Shown: positions 26,584-35,685 of the stretch, piece by piece
How the letters are laid out: each line of letters starts with the position of its first letter
How positions within the stretch are numbered: the stretch's first letter is position 1
Origin: an uncultured bacterium
GTDB taxonomy: Bacteria; Bacillota_I; Bacilli_A; RFN20; CAG-826
NCBI GenBank assembly: GCA_949297805.1
Contig: CASFTG010000001.1
Location: 124,001-188,000 of the forward strand
Reading direction: 5' to 3'
Length of the DNA: 64,000 bases
Made by a program: the position numbers and the translations under genes
Notes under the pieces: generated by a model
Told to the model about the DNA's origin: nothing
What the model saw: only the letters and a program-made list of their open reading frames with translations
Databases searched by the model: none

Positions 26584-27533
26584 ATCCCAAACAAAACTAT
26601 TCTTCTTAATGGAGTCGATGGCAATTTCGGCCGGAAATGCGCCGAGACCTTGCTTGCCAAGTATGACCATTCCCTTCTCATCTTCACCGCCCCGACCGAA
26701 AAGGGGCTCGAAGCTTATAAGGGAACCGGGGTCGAAACCCGCGTCGCCGACTTCAATAACCCTGATAACCTCGTTGAAGGCTTCAAAGGGGCCGACACCA
26801 TGATTCTCATCTCGATGCCGTTCGTCGGGCCGCGTCGCCGGAAAGTGCAGAAAGCCGCGATCGATGCCGCCAAGGCCGCCGGGGTCAATCGCCTTGTTTA
26901 TACCTCGATCGTCGGGGCTGGGGAAAAGGACATCGACACTTACGAGGTCAATGACCACGTCTATACCGAGTCCTATATCAAAGAGTCCGGACTCCATTAC
27001 CTCTTCATGCGCGATTCCCAATACGCCGAGGCTATGGTCTCTAACTACATCAACGCCTATACCAATACCAATAACGTTCTAGCCAATAACATGGGGCGGG
27101 GCAAGATGGCCTATATCTCCCGTGACGACTGCGCCGTCGCCGCCGCCTATGCCGCCATGAGCGATTGGTCTGACCGAGTGGTCGACGTCAATGGGGCTGA
27201 GCCATTAACCATCGGCGAATACATCGAGATCGCCAACCAAGTCACCGGCCACCACGTTAAATGCGTCGAGATCAACGATGAGGAGCAATACGCCTTCTTC
27301 GATTCGATCGGGGTTCCGCTGACCACTGAGCAGATGTGGGCCCAAACCGCCACCAAGTTCCCTTCTGCAGCGATGGGATGGTGACCTTCGGCCGGGCGAT
27401 CCGCTTAGGCCAGATGTCGACCTTCACCGATGATTTCGAGAAACTGGTCGGGAAAAAGCCTTTGACCGTCAAAGAGATCTTCGAGCATATGGAGGAGCAT
27501 CTGATTGGTTCCCGTACTTCGACCGAGGATTAA
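26584..27533 (+). pseudogene. NmrA/NAD(P)H-binding Rossmann family protein, frameshifted, possible AUC start
   Basis: About 316 aa. The N-terminal Rossmann strand and glycine loop read 'TILLNGVDGNFGRKCAE', continuing through 'LVYTSIVGAG' and 'LHYLFMRDSQYAEAM', typical of NmrA-like or SDR-atypical quinone/NAD(P)H-sensing proteins. A perfect AAGGAG lies 8 nt before codon ATC at 26584, and no ATG, GTG or TTG allows the full Rossmann strand. The start is therefore AUC or a mutated AUG. Near 27360 the frame shifts: restoring one C in the CCC run gives FPFCSDGMVTFGRAI and continues to TAA at 27533. The function is unknown beyond likely NAD(P) binding. Confidence 0.7.
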
Positions 27534-27541
27534 GCGAGACG

Positions 27542-27576
27542 AAAAGAGCCAGCCTGGATGACGGGCTGGCTTTTCT
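27542..27576. terminator. Bidirectional terminator between the NmrA-like gene and cysE
   Basis: GCCAGCC/GGCTGGC arms flanked by AAAAGA on the left and TTTTCTT on the right. Confidence 0.83.
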
Positions 27577-28376
27577 TAATGCTTGGCGATCTCTAAGTCG
27601 TAGGGTTTGACCCGGACGAGGCTATTGGGTGGGACCGATTCGGTGATGAAGGCGTTGGAGCCGATGGTTGAATCGTGGCCGATGATGGTTTGCCCGCCGA
27701 AGATCGAGGCCCCGGAATAGATGGTGACCCGATCCTCGATGGTTGGGTGGCGTTTCTCGTTTTTAAGCAAGCGGCCCTTTCTTAAGGATAAGGCCCCGAG
27801 GGTCACCCCTTGGTAGAGCTTGACGTTATCCCCGATCTCGCAGGTCTCGCCGATGACGATGCCGGTCCCATGGTCGATGAAGAAGGATTTGCCGATCTTG
27901 GCCCCGGGATTGATGTCGATCCCGGTTTTGGAATGGGCGTATTCGGCTAAGGCCCGGGCGGGGTACTTAAGGCCATTGAGGTAAAGCTCATGGGCGAAGC
28001 GATAGGCGGCGATGGCGAAGAAGCCCGGATAAGTCAAAACCACTTCTTCTTTCGATTCGCAAGCCGGGTCCCCTTCATAGATGGCATCGATATCGAGCAA
28101 CAGCATATCCTTTAGTTTCGGCAAGAATTCGACCAAGTTATCGAAGGAATAGGGGCAGTCTTTGTAATCCTTTAAGGCGGCGTTGAAATTGGTCTCGGCC
28201 TCATGAAGCAAGGAGTTCATCCGTTCTTCGTTGAGGTTGGTGTGGATCCAGGAATAGAAAAGCAGTTCTTTCATCTGCTCGAAGAAGGCCGAGATCCGCA
28301 AGGAGCAGATGCCGGTGCTTCGGGGAGTGGCGCTCGGTTTATTGAGGGCTTTGATTTGCTCGAGGTATTTATTCAT
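27576..28376 (-). CDS. cysE: Serine O-acetyltransferase
   Basis: 266 aa. It acetylates L-serine with acetyl-CoA, the first step of cysteine synthesis. An alpha-helical N-terminal region of about 150 aa precedes a left-handed beta-helix of hexapeptide repeats with 'GAKIGKSFFIDHGTGIVIGE' and 'NVKLYQGVTLGALS', the His and Asp of which form the catalytic centre. The length matches the larger CysE/EpsC type. AAAGGA lies 6-7 nt before the ATG. It overlaps the end of cysK by 8 bp, making a cysK-cysE operon whose products form the cysteine synthase complex. Confidence 0.92.
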   Translation of the reverse strand: MNKYLEQIKALNKPSATPRSTGICSLRISAFFEQMKELLFYSWIHTNLNEERMNSLLHEAETNFNAALKDYKDCPYSFDNLVEFLPKLKDMLLLDIDAIYEGDPACESKEEVVLTYPGFFAIAAYRFAHELYLNGLKYPARALAEYAHSKTGIDINPGAKIGKSFFIDHGTGIVIGETCEIGDNVKLYQGVTLGALSLRKGRLLKNEKRHPTIEDRVTIYSGASIFGGQTIIGHDSTIGSNAFITESVPPNSLVRVKPYDLEIAKH

Positions 28377-29289
28377 ACAATCCTTTCACGGAGAGGTAAC
28401 GCTCGCCATTGTCGGGGAGGATGATGACGACGTTGCCGCTTAATTTACTTTGCAAGGCGGCCATTAAGGCCGAGCCGGAGGAGATGCCGGCCAATATCCC
28501 TTCCTTCTTGGCCAATATTCTCGCCCCTTCATAGGCGTCTTTTGAAGCGACGTCGACCACCTCATCAAGAAGGGAACGATCTAAGACCTTGGGAATGAAA
28601 TTGGCCCCGATCCCTTGGATAAGGTGAGGTCCGGCATAACCTTTGGTCAGCAAGGGCGATTCGCTGGGCTCAACTCCGATGATTTTCGCTTTGATCCTTT
28701 TGTCTTTGAAGTACCGGGCGATGCCGGTGATGGTGCCCCCGGTCCCGATCGAGGCGATGAGGGCATCGATTTGCCCGTCTAATTGATCCTCAAGTTCTGG
28801 CCCGGTCGTCTCATAATGGGCTAAGGCGTTATCCGGATTATGGAATTGGCCAGCTAAGAATGCCCCGGGGGTGGCGTTAAGTTCCTTATTGGCTGCCTCA
28901 ACTGCTCCTTCCATCCCTTCTTGCCCCGAGGTGAGAATGACCTTAGCCCCATAGGCTTCCATCATCTGCACTCGTTCGGCGGAGGCGGAAGAAGGCATAT
29001 AAATATGGAGGGGATGACCCAGCACCGCGCAGACCATGGCGAGACCGATGCCGGTGTTGCCGGAAGTCGGCTCGATGACCAAGGCTCCGTCTTGGAGGAC
29101 GCCTTTCCGTTTAGCTTCCTTAATTAAATAGTAGGCGGCCCGGTCTTTGATGGAACCGGTCGGGTTGAACCGTTCAAGCTTGGCGTAAAGGTTATAGGGC
29201 AAATGGTATTCCTCCTCGATCCGGGAAAGCCGGACTAAGGGAGTTTGGCCGATGGTTTGCAAGATAGAAGAAGCAACTTCGTTTGACAT
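28369..29289 (-). CDS. cysK: Cysteine synthase A (O-acetylserine sulfhydrylase)
   Basis: 306 aa, a PLP enzyme combining O-acetylserine with sulfide. The PLP lysine lies in 'FNPTGSIKDRAA' near residue 45, the substrate loop is PTSGNTGIG near 70, the phosphate loop is GTGGTITG near 180, and 'ISSGSAL' lies near the C-terminus. It is first in the operon with cysE. The ATG sits directly against an 18-bp palindrome that also contains the -10 region, and no Shine-Dalgarno is present, so the mRNA is probably leaderless and the palindrome may be an operator. Confidence 0.94.
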   Translation of the reverse strand: MSNEVASSILQTIGQTPLVRLSRIEEEYHLPYNLYAKLERFNPTGSIKDRAAYYLIKEAKRKGVLQDGALVIEPTSGNTGIGLAMVCAVLGHPLHIYMPSSASAERVQMMEAYGAKVILTSGQEGMEGAVEAANKELNATPGAFLAGQFHNPDNALAHYETTGPELEDQLDGQIDALIASIGTGGTITGIARYFKDKRIKAKIIGVEPSESPLLTKGYAGPHLIQGIGANFIPKVLDRSLLDEVVDVASKDAYEGARILAKKEGILAGISSGSALMAALQSKLSGNVVIILPDNGERYLSVKGLYE

Positions 29290-29307
29290 GGCTATAAATA
29301 TATAGCC
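29290..29307 (-). promoter_or_regulatory. Palindromic -10/operator at the cysK start
   Basis: Perfect 7-bp arms GGCTATA/TATAGCC around 4 bp abut the cysK ATG. On the minus strand it includes TATATT 7 nt before the ATG. A dimeric repressor bound here would block initiation. The site does not resemble the CymR box as I remember it. Confidence 0.45.
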
Positions 29308-29329
29308 AAGTAGAAGGGAAAGCCATATT

Positions 29330-29357
29330 TTGACTTTGTTAGAGGAAACTCTATAAT
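29330..29357 (+). promoter_or_regulatory. Promoter of the ClC-type channel gene
   Basis: TTGACT (29330-29335), a 16-bp spacer and TATAAT (29352-29357). The predicted start lies about 6 nt before the ATG at 29370, leaving no room for a ribosome binding site. Confidence 0.75.
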
Positions 29358-29369
29358 TGCCGGCCGGAC

Positions 29370-30782
29370 ATGGAAGCGGACGAGATCAAATTCGGGCCCC
29401 TGCTCTATCGGAGTCTTCTAGCTGGCGCGATCGCCACCGTAATCCTTTTCCCCTTCCATTATTTAATGCGGATCGTGGCCTCCTTCCCGGGATTGGACCA
29501 TTTTTCCTCCTTTGAATCGGCCGCCTTGTTTTTCCTTATCCTTTTCTTGCTTGGTTATCTTCAGCTATCGGCCATTATCCTTTTACGGGACCGGAATGAA
29601 TCGAGCGAGGTCCTTTCGACTTTCCTCGGCATCGGGGTCCATGTTGAATATGTTAAAGACATCGTCGTCATCTTCCTTTGTTGCCTTTGTTCTTTCGCAT
29701 CTGGCTTAGCCCTTGGGGCTGAGGCCCCTTCGGTCTTCATGTCGAGTTTGGTCTTCGGGGCCATCTTCACTTGGCTATACAAAAGCCCGGCCATGTCGAA
29801 AGCCGGGATCCAGGTCGGCGGGGCGATCGGCTTCTCCTTGGCTTTCCATAACCCCTTGGCTGGCTTAGTCAATTCCTTTGCCATCAATATTTTCCGCCGA
29901 GCGAAGAAGAAGGGGGAATGGAAGATCGTCCTTTCGAGTTGCCTTACCGTCATCTTGACCCATCTGCTTTACAGCCTCTTCCGTTATTGGGCCTATGGGG
30001 ATAGCTTTGGCTCCGATTGGTGGCGGGCCTTCGTCTTCCATGACTATAACCCAGGTTTGGAGCAATTCGGCTTCGCTTATCTGGGCAACGTTTGGTGGCT
30101 GGCTTTTTTGCCTTTAATCACCATGCCTCTATCGTATATTTACGTAAAACTCTGCTCTTTAGGCCGAAAATACTTATGGCAGGATAACGCGATTTCCTAT
30201 CTTTTGTCCTTGTTCTGCGGGGCATTGCTTTGCTTTGCTCTGGCTTATTATCTCCCCAAATCCTTAGGGACCGGGGCGGCTTATTTCGAATCGATTGGGG
30301 AACTAATGCGGTATACCATCGGCGGTTTGTTCCTCTTGGTCTTTCTTCGTTTCGCCTTCACCCTTTTCTCTTTCTCCTCTCATTTCTCCGGGGGCAACAT
30401 CATCCCCAGTTTAGGTTTTGGGGCCCTGTTTGCAATCCTCTTGCTTCGCTTGTCCCCTGACTTGGCGACAGGTTATGAAACTCTATCCGTCTATGCCTTC
30501 GCTTTGTCTTTTTTCGGTTTTTTGACTGGGAACGGTTTATTGCCATTGGTTCTGGTTTTCTCTTTTGGGTTTTCTCCGGCCTTGTTGGTTGTGCTTTTGC
30601 CCTCCGCCCTCGTTACAATCTTTCTTTCCTCGCGGATCCAGGGCTTTTCTAGCCTTTCCAAGGCGTTGTCAATCGCCGATTCCCGACATCATGGTTTTGC
30701 CACCTCAAGGTTTAGGTTATATCCTTTTTCGGCCATCGCCGATAAAGCGAAGGTGATAACTCGCTCTTACCGTGTTCAATGA
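29370..30782 (+). CDS. ClC-type chloride channel/antiporter family protein
   Basis: 470 aa with 10-12 hydrophobic segments. ClC landmarks are 'LGAEAPSVFMSSLVFGA' (equivalent to G-K-E-G-P-x-V-x-x-G; here G-A-E-A-P), 'FHNPLAGLVNSFAI' (G-A-P-L-x-G) and 'SGGNIIPSLGFGALFA' (G-G-x-F-x-P-x-L-x-x-G-A). The gating glutamate position is kept in the first motif although the flanking glycine is lost. It probably moves chloride or another small anion. It is divergent from cysK across 80 bp, with its own near-consensus promoter. The 3' end runs close to the GDPD gene. Confidence 0.75.
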   Translation: MEADEIKFGPLLYRSLLAGAIATVILFPFHYLMRIVASFPGLDHFSSFESAALFFLILFLLGYLQLSAIILLRDRNESSEVLSTFLGIGVHVEYVKDIVVIFLCCLCSFASGLALGAEAPSVFMSSLVFGAIFTWLYKSPAMSKAGIQVGGAIGFSLAFHNPLAGLVNSFAINIFRRAKKKGEWKIVLSSCLTVILTHLLYSLFRYWAYGDSFGSDWWRAFVFHDYNPGLEQFGFAYLGNVWWLAFLPLITMPLSYIYVKLCSLGRKYLWQDNAISYLLSLFCGALLCFALAYYLPKSLGTGAAYFESIGELMRYTIGGLFLLVFLRFAFTLFSFSSHFSGGNIIPSLGFGALFAILLLRLSPDLATGYETLSVYAFALSFFGFLTGNGLLPLVLVFSFGFSPALLVVLLPSALVTIFLSSRIQGFSSLSKALSIADSRHHGFATSRFRLYPFSAIADKAKVITRSYRVQ

Positions 30783-30792
30783 AAGGTGTAAT

Positions 30793-31557
30793 ATGTATTT
30801 CATGAAAAGAGCTTCAAAGGAACATTTCGATCCACGGGTCTTCACTTTGCTTTGCCACCGTGGACTCCATGACGCCAAAACCACTGAAAACGGGTTGCGC
30901 GCTTTTGCCAAAGCCAAGGACAAAAATTTGCCGTTTGAACTCGATGTCCATCTTTCTAAAGACGGCCACCTCGTCGTGAGTCACGACTCCGATTTGCAGC
31001 GGACCACCGGGAAAGAGGGAATCATCGAGGAGATGGACTTTGGTTATCTTAAAAAGAATTACCGTTTGCTTGACGGGGAAGAGGTTCCGAGCCTTCTCGA
31101 GGTTTTATCCCAAACCAACGAACAAGTTCCAATCGTCGTTGAACTTAAACCATATAAAGGGAATGCCAAATTATTAGCCAAGGCTTTGCTGAACGAACTT
31201 TCCTTTATCAAAGACAAAAAGAAGATCGTCGTTATCTCCTTTGATCCGAGGGCGTTGTTCCCGCTTAAGAAGTCAGGCTATATGCGCGGACTGCTCGTCA
31301 GCAGTGGCAAACCCTCGATCTTGAATTTTCGCGGCTTCTTTGAATTCCTTTGCCCGGGCAAGGACCTTTTGACTAATCGCAAGGTCATTGGTTACCGAAA
31401 GAAGGGCGGAATCGTTAATACTTGGACGCTCGAGAGCGAAGAGGAAGTTCAGCGTGCCAAAAATTACGCCGATATCCTCACTTTCCAATTCCTTACTGAT
31501 GAGGCGATTGAAAGGGTAAGACCTAAGATCAACTCCGATGGAGAGGACGAAGCTTGA
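30793..31557 (+). CDS. Glycerophosphodiester phosphodiesterase
   Basis: 254 aa, cytoplasmic, TIM-barrel GDPD family. It hydrolyses glycerophosphodiesters to glycerol-3-phosphate and an alcohol. 'CHRGLHD' (H-R-G), ENGLRAF, 'FELDVHLSKDGHLVVSHD' (E-x-D, D-G, H-D) and 'VVELKP' are the metal and catalytic motifs, followed by a late 'VNTWTLESEEE'. The ATG at 30793 has AAAGGTG 6 nt upstream. A GTG at 30772 is in frame but overlaps the end of the previous gene. Its last 20 bp overlap the sirtuin start. Confidence 0.88.
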   Translation: MYFMKRASKEHFDPRVFTLLCHRGLHDAKTTENGLRAFAKAKDKNLPFELDVHLSKDGHLVVSHDSDLQRTTGKEGIIEEMDFGYLKKNYRLLDGEEVPSLLEVLSQTNEQVPIVVELKPYKGNAKLLAKALLNELSFIKDKKKIVVISFDPRALFPLKKSGYMRGLLVSSGKPSILNFRGFFEFLCPGKDLLTNRKVIGYRKKGGIVNTWTLESEEEVQRAKNYADILTFQFLTDEAIERVRPKINSDGEDEA

Positions 31558-32275
31558 GGAAATAAAGGAAGCGGTTTGCCAAGCCCGGCGGATCGTTTTC
31601 ATCGGCGGGGCCGGGGTCTCGACCGCCTCCGGGATACCTGATTTCCGTTCACCCCAAGGGATCTATAACGTCGAAAGCGAATACGGGGTCCCTTACGAGA
31701 CGATGCTCAGCCATTCTTTCTTTGTGGCGCACCCTGACCAATTCTACGATTTCTATTGGAAGGCGATGGTCCATGAAGGGGCCAAGCCGAATAAAGCCCA
31801 TATCGCTTTAGCGGAATTTGGACATCGAAAGCGGCTCCCTATCATCACTCAGAACATCGATGGGCTCCATCAAATGGCTGGCTCCGATATCGTCTATGAA
31901 CCCCATGGATCGATCAGGACTTACCATTGTGAACGGTGCGGGAAACTTTATGAATTAGCCGACATCCCGCATCAGGGTATCCCGAAGTGCTCCTGCGGCG
32001 GGATCTTGAAACCTGACGTCGTCCTCTATGAAGAAGCCTTGGATGAAGAGGTGATTGAGAATTGCCTTGCCGAGCTCCGCTTTTGCGATGTCTTGATCAT
32101 CGGCGGCACCTCAATGCGGGTTTATCCAGTCGCGGCCTTCCCCGAGTATATGCTTTCGGGGACGAAGATCATCATTAACGCCGAGCCGACTCCCTATGAC
32201 GAGCAATGCGATTACGTCATCCATGAGGATATCGGCGACACTTTAGAAGCGATCCTAGGAGAAAACGATGATTAA
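31538..32275 (+). CDS. cobB: NAD-dependent protein deacylase (Sir2 family)
   Basis: 245 aa. It removes acyl groups from lysines using NAD. 'FIGGAGVSTASGIPDFRS' is the NAD-binding signature near residue 20, 'TQNIDGLHQMAG' the N-I-D motif, and the catalytic His is in 'YEPHGSI'. A four-Cys zinc site is formed by CERC and CSC with an adjacent G-G ('KCSCGG'), where the fourth ligand spacing is C-x-C. It overlaps the GDPD gene by 20 bp and the DUF5662 gene by 8 bp, within a small operon. Confidence 0.9.
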   Translation: MERTKLEEIKEAVCQARRIVFIGGAGVSTASGIPDFRSPQGIYNVESEYGVPYETMLSHSFFVAHPDQFYDFYWKAMVHEGAKPNKAHIALAEFGHRKRLPIITQNIDGLHQMAGSDIVYEPHGSIRTYHCERCGKLYELADIPHQGIPKCSCGGILKPDVVLYEEALDEEVIENCLAELRFCDVLIIGGTSMRVYPVAAFPEYMLSGTKIIINAEPTPYDEQCDYVIHEDIGDTLEAILGENDD

Positions 32276-32891
32276 GTGGCTCGGCCATCTAAGGATCATC
32301 ACCAAACACCGGCATCAGGTCATCCGAAACGGCTTTCACTGCGGCATATTCTTCCATTGCCTTAAACATGACTTAAGCAAATACTCCCCGACTGAGTTTT
32401 TGATTTCGGCTAAAAACTACAACGGCCATCATTCCCCAGTGTATGAGGAAAGAAAGACCAACGATGGCTTCTCCTATATTTGCCAGCACCATACCAAGCG
32501 GAACAAGCACCATTGGGAATACTGGACCGATTTCTTCATGGGGCGTATCGTCTGCCATACCATGAGCTGGGTGTACGCCACCGAATATGTTTGCGATATG
32601 CTTTCGGCCTCGAAAACCTATGACCCCGAACACTTTAAGCCCGAGACCACCCTCGATTATTTCAACGCCCGTTGTGACCGTTACTTTATGACCACCGCGA
32701 CTAAAGAATACGTCAGATGGTGCTTGGAACGGTATCGTGACCTCGGATTCACGGGATTGAAGAAGAAAGACACCAAAGCCAAATACGCGGAGATCACCAA
32801 ACAATATCCGAAAGTCGAGTTCATCGATAATCTCCCCGAGAACGTCAACCTCCCGGACTTCGCCCTTAACGCCCATCATAAGCGGATGTAG
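32268..32891 (+). CDS. DUF5662 family protein
   Basis: 207 aa, cytoplasmic. Rich in His and aromatic residues, with 'KHRHQVIRNGFHCG', 'KHDLSKYSPTEF' and 'HHTKRNKHHWEYW' in the N-terminal half. These are conserved features of the DUF5662 family and look like metal-binding positions. No function is established. AGGAG lies about 8 nt before the ATG, and the gene overlaps the sirtuin by 8 bp, so the three genes from 30793 are one operon. Confidence 0.72.
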   Translation: MIKWLGHLRIITKHRHQVIRNGFHCGIFFHCLKHDLSKYSPTEFLISAKNYNGHHSPVYEERKTNDGFSYICQHHTKRNKHHWEYWTDFFMGRIVCHTMSWVYATEYVCDMLSASKTYDPEHFKPETTLDYFNARCDRYFMTTATKEYVRWCLERYRDLGFTGLKKKDTKAKYAEITKQYPKVEFIDNLPENVNLPDFALNAHHKRM

Positions 32892-32897
32892 ACGGGG

Positions 32898-32925
32898 TTG
32901 TCTTTTGCATATTAACGCGTATAAT
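32898..32925 (+). promoter_or_regulatory. Promoter of the Trk operon (leaderless)
   Basis: TTGTCT (32898-32903), a 16-bp spacer and TATAAT (32920-32925). The ATG at 32934 begins only 8 nt after the -10 box, at the expected transcription start. Confidence 0.72.
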
Positions 32926-32933
32926 CGCCCCGT

Positions 32934-33359
32934 ATGAAGAACAATCTTGTCGTCATCGGCTGCGGACGGCTCGGATCCTCCATCGCTAACTACGCCTCCC
33001 AATCGGGGGATGACGTCATCATCATCGATAGCGATGAATCGAGCTTTGACCGGCTGGATGAGCTTTTCTCCGGCTACTCCAAGGTGGCCGATGCCACCGA
33101 CGTCGATGCCTTAGAAGACGCCGGCTTACCCTCGGCGAGGGAAGCGGTCATCACCACTGGCAATGACAATGTCAATCTCTTTTTAGCCCACCTTTGCGCG
33201 AAAAAATACCAAATACCTTACATTTACGTCCGTTTCGATGACCCGGACAAAGGGCTATTGATCCAAGGACTTAACGTCAAAGCCATCTATCCGTTCCAGC
33301 TGTCGCGGGATCGTTTTTCCTTGCTGCGGGACGGGACTATCCCAGGAGAAGATAAATGA
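32934..33359 (+). CDS. TrkA/KtrA-like nucleotide-binding subunit (RCK_N only)
   Basis: 141 aa. A Rossmann-type RCK_N domain begins 'LVVIGCGRLGSSIANYAS' (G-x-G-x-x-G) with the acidic end of strand two in 'VIIIDSDESSFDRL', then 'DVDALEDAGLPSAREAVITTGND'. It regulates potassium uptake by binding NAD(H) or ATP. There is no RCK_C domain, unlike the next gene. It overlaps that gene by 4 bp (ATGA). Probably leaderless. Confidence 0.83.
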   Translation: MKNNLVVIGCGRLGSSIANYASQSGDDVIIIDSDESSFDRLDELFSGYSKVADATDVDALEDAGLPSAREAVITTGNDNVNLFLAHLCAKKYQIPYIYVRFDDPDKGLLIQGLNVKAIYPFQLSRDRFSLLRDGTIPGEDK

Positions 33360-34018
33360 AGATCGTCGTCGCCGGCGGCAATGCCGAAGCCGAATACATC
33401 ATCTCGATGCTTAAAGGCAAAGGGACGGAATTAGTCGTCATCAATGGCTCAAAAGAAGTGGCCAATAAGATCGTCAAGCGGCAGAAGGTCCCAGTATACG
33501 TGGGGAGCCCGTGGCGCCGTTATGCCTTAGAGGAAGCCAATGCCTATGATGCCGACGCCTTCATCGCCTTATCAAGCTCCGATACCGATAACTATGCTTC
33601 CTGCTATTTGGCTAAGACCGTCTTCAACGCCAAAAAGTGCGTCTGCGTCGTCTCAAATCCGACTAACGTCGCTTTGTATCAATCCCTTGGCATCGATTCC
33701 GTTATTTCTTCTTCTTATTTATTAGGCCAATCGATCAAGAACGAATCCTCGGTCGAGGACTTATTCAAGACCTTATCGCTGGAGAACGGGAAGATCGCCA
33801 TGATCGAGGCGGTGGTCCTTTCGAAGTTCAAGATGGCCAATAAGATGCTTAAAGACATCCACTTCCCGTCTTATGCCTCCATCGCCTGCATTGAGCGGTT
33901 CCCCGACATCATCATCCCTAAAGGCGATACCTACATCCAACCCAAGGACAAGCTGATGGTCATCTGCCGGAGCCAAGACCAGAAACGGGTCATGTCCTTT
34001 ATCCGGCAGGAGGACTAG
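33356..34018 (+). CDS. TrkA-type potassium uptake regulator (RCK_N plus RCK_C)
   Basis: 220 aa. The N-terminal Rossmann domain has 'VVAGGNAEAEYIISML' (G-G-N-A-E in place of G-x-G-x-x-G), followed by 'VYVGSPWRRYALEEANAYDADAFIALSSSD'. The C-terminal 75 residues are an RCK_C (TrkA_C) domain with 'ERFPDIIIPKGDTYIQPKDK'. It likely pairs with the single-domain TrkA-like protein upstream to form a mixed gating ring for the TrkH-type channel. AGGAGA precedes the ATG; 4-bp overlap with the upstream gene. Confidence 0.85.
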   Translation: MKIVVAGGNAEAEYIISMLKGKGTELVVINGSKEVANKIVKRQKVPVYVGSPWRRYALEEANAYDADAFIALSSSDTDNYASCYLAKTVFNAKKCVCVVSNPTNVALYQSLGIDSVISSSYLLGQSIKNESSVEDLFKTLSLENGKIAMIEAVVLSKFKMANKMLKDIHFPSYASIACIERFPDIIIPKGDTYIQPKDKLMVICRSQDQKRVMSFIRQED

Positions 34019-34019
34019 G

Positions 34020-35672
34020 ATGAGCCCGTTAATGGACCGGCGGGAGGCCAACGCCCCTTATCGGCTAATCATCGGCTATTTATCGATATTCATCGGTTTA
34101 GCCGGCGTTATTTGTTTGCTGCCGTTACTAATGATCGCCATTTATCCCACCGAGTGGGGCGCCTATCCGGCTTTCTTAGTCCCCGGGGGCTGCGCGGTGG
34201 TGGTGGGCATCATCTTGGGTTTGATTTTGCTTAAACGGGATAATAAGTCGCGGCTCGGAAAGCATCAGGATTCGGTCTTGCTGGTCTTGATCTGGCTTTT
34301 CACCGTCTTCATCGGGGCCCTGCCTTTCTTTTTAGCCCGATATCTCGTCACCGGGCCCGCCGACCCCAATCAATTGACCATGAGTTTCTCCGAAGCGGTC
34401 TTCGAAAGCGTCTCCGGCTACTCGGCGACCGGCTATTCGGTCACCAGGGAACTGAATTTCCTCGCTGGGATCGAAGTGCCTTTGACCGATGAATACTATG
34501 CCAAAAGCTGCGCCCACGTCTTCTTATTCTACCGGGCTTTGACCCAGTTCTTCGGCGGGGTCGGCTTGGTCCTTATCGTCACCAGCGCCATCTCCGACCG
34601 TTATGGGCTTAAGCTCTTCTTCGCCGAAGGGCATAACGATCGTTTATTGCCTAACTTAGCCAAGACGGCCAAAATCACTTTCTCTATTTATTGTGGAATC
34701 ATCCTTTTAGGTTCGTTCGTCCTTTGGCTATTCGGGGTCGATTATTTCGAGGCCATTTGCCAAAGCGCCTGCGCCATGGCGACCGGGGGCTTTGCCACTA
34801 GATATACTGGCTTCTACTATTATTTCACCGAGGCTTATCCTGGGAATGGCTTATTTACCTACAACTACATCGGGGCCGAGACGACGATGTGCATCATCAT
34901 GCTGCTCGGGGCCACTTCCTTCTTGTTGATTTATAACCTCATCACCGGGAAGGTGAAGAATTTCGTCCGCGACTGCGAGGTCCGCTTCATGACCATATTT
35001 CTTATTATGGCCATTGGGGTCGGGACCTTGTTCTGCACCTTGCAATACGATAACGGGGCGGGGATCGACGGGTTTACCGCTTTCCGTTATGCTGGCTTCC
35101 AGATTATCTCCTGCTTGACGACCACTGGTTTTGGCAATGCCCCGAGCATCAATATCTTAGGGCCCGGTATCATAGGCTTATCGATTCTCGCCATGATTAT
35201 CGGCGGTGGTTCGGGCTCAACGGCTGGGGCCTCGAAGCAGCTTCGGGTCGTGGTGGCTTTAAAGCAAGTCTGGTGGTCGATTAAGTTCAAATTGTCCCCC
35301 TCTCGCCAAGTCCGGCCCCATAATATCGTTCGGGCGGGCAAGACGGTTGAGGTCACCCCGGAACTATACAAAGAGAATTCGATTTACCTGCTCATCTATT
35401 TGATCACGGCGGTGCTCATTACCTTCTGTGTCCTTCTGGTTCCCAACATGAGCGCGGAAAACTCCTTATATCTAGTCACGTCCGGCTTATCCGGAACCGG
35501 GAACACGGTGGTTGATTTCCTCGCCTATGGCGCGAATAACCCTCTTTGGGCATATAATTGGCTTCTCTGGTTCATGTCCCTCTCGATGTTCTTAGGGCGG
35601 CTTGAGATCATGCCGATGTATTACGCCATTGTTCGGATCGGGAAGGACGTGCTCCACCAGGAAACGGTATAA
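34020..35672 (+). CDS. TrkH/KtrB-family potassium transporter
   Basis: 550 aa, polytopic. Four pore repeats are recognisable: 'SVSGYSATGYS' (selectivity loop with T-G-Y-S), 'GGVGLVLI', 'SACAMATGGFATRYTGFY' and 'SCLTTTGFGNA', plus the final 'SGLSGTGNTVVDF'. The intramembrane gate region is 'GGGSGSTAGASKQLR'. It imports potassium under control of the two RCK proteins encoded immediately upstream (start 2 nt after the preceding stop; GGAGGAC ribosome site). It completes a three-gene trk operon. Confidence 0.9.
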   Translation: MSPLMDRREANAPYRLIIGYLSIFIGLAGVICLLPLLMIAIYPTEWGAYPAFLVPGGCAVVVGIILGLILLKRDNKSRLGKHQDSVLLVLIWLFTVFIGALPFFLARYLVTGPADPNQLTMSFSEAVFESVSGYSATGYSVTRELNFLAGIEVPLTDEYYAKSCAHVFLFYRALTQFFGGVGLVLIVTSAISDRYGLKLFFAEGHNDRLLPNLAKTAKITFSIYCGIILLGSFVLWLFGVDYFEAICQSACAMATGGFATRYTGFYYYFTEAYPGNGLFTYNYIGAETTMCIIMLLGATSFLLIYNLITGKVKNFVRDCEVRFMTIFLIMAIGVGTLFCTLQYDNGAGIDGFTAFRYAGFQIISCLTTTGFGNAPSINILGPGIIGLSILAMIIGGGSGSTAGASKQLRVVVALKQVWWSIKFKLSPSRQVRPHNIVRAGKTVEVTPELYKENSIYLLIYLITAVLITFCVLLVPNMSAENSLYLVTSGLSGTGNTVVDFLAYGANNPLWAYNWLLWFMSLSMFLGRLEIMPMYYAIVRIGKDVLHQETV

Positions 35673-35685
35673 AGGAGGTCAAGTT

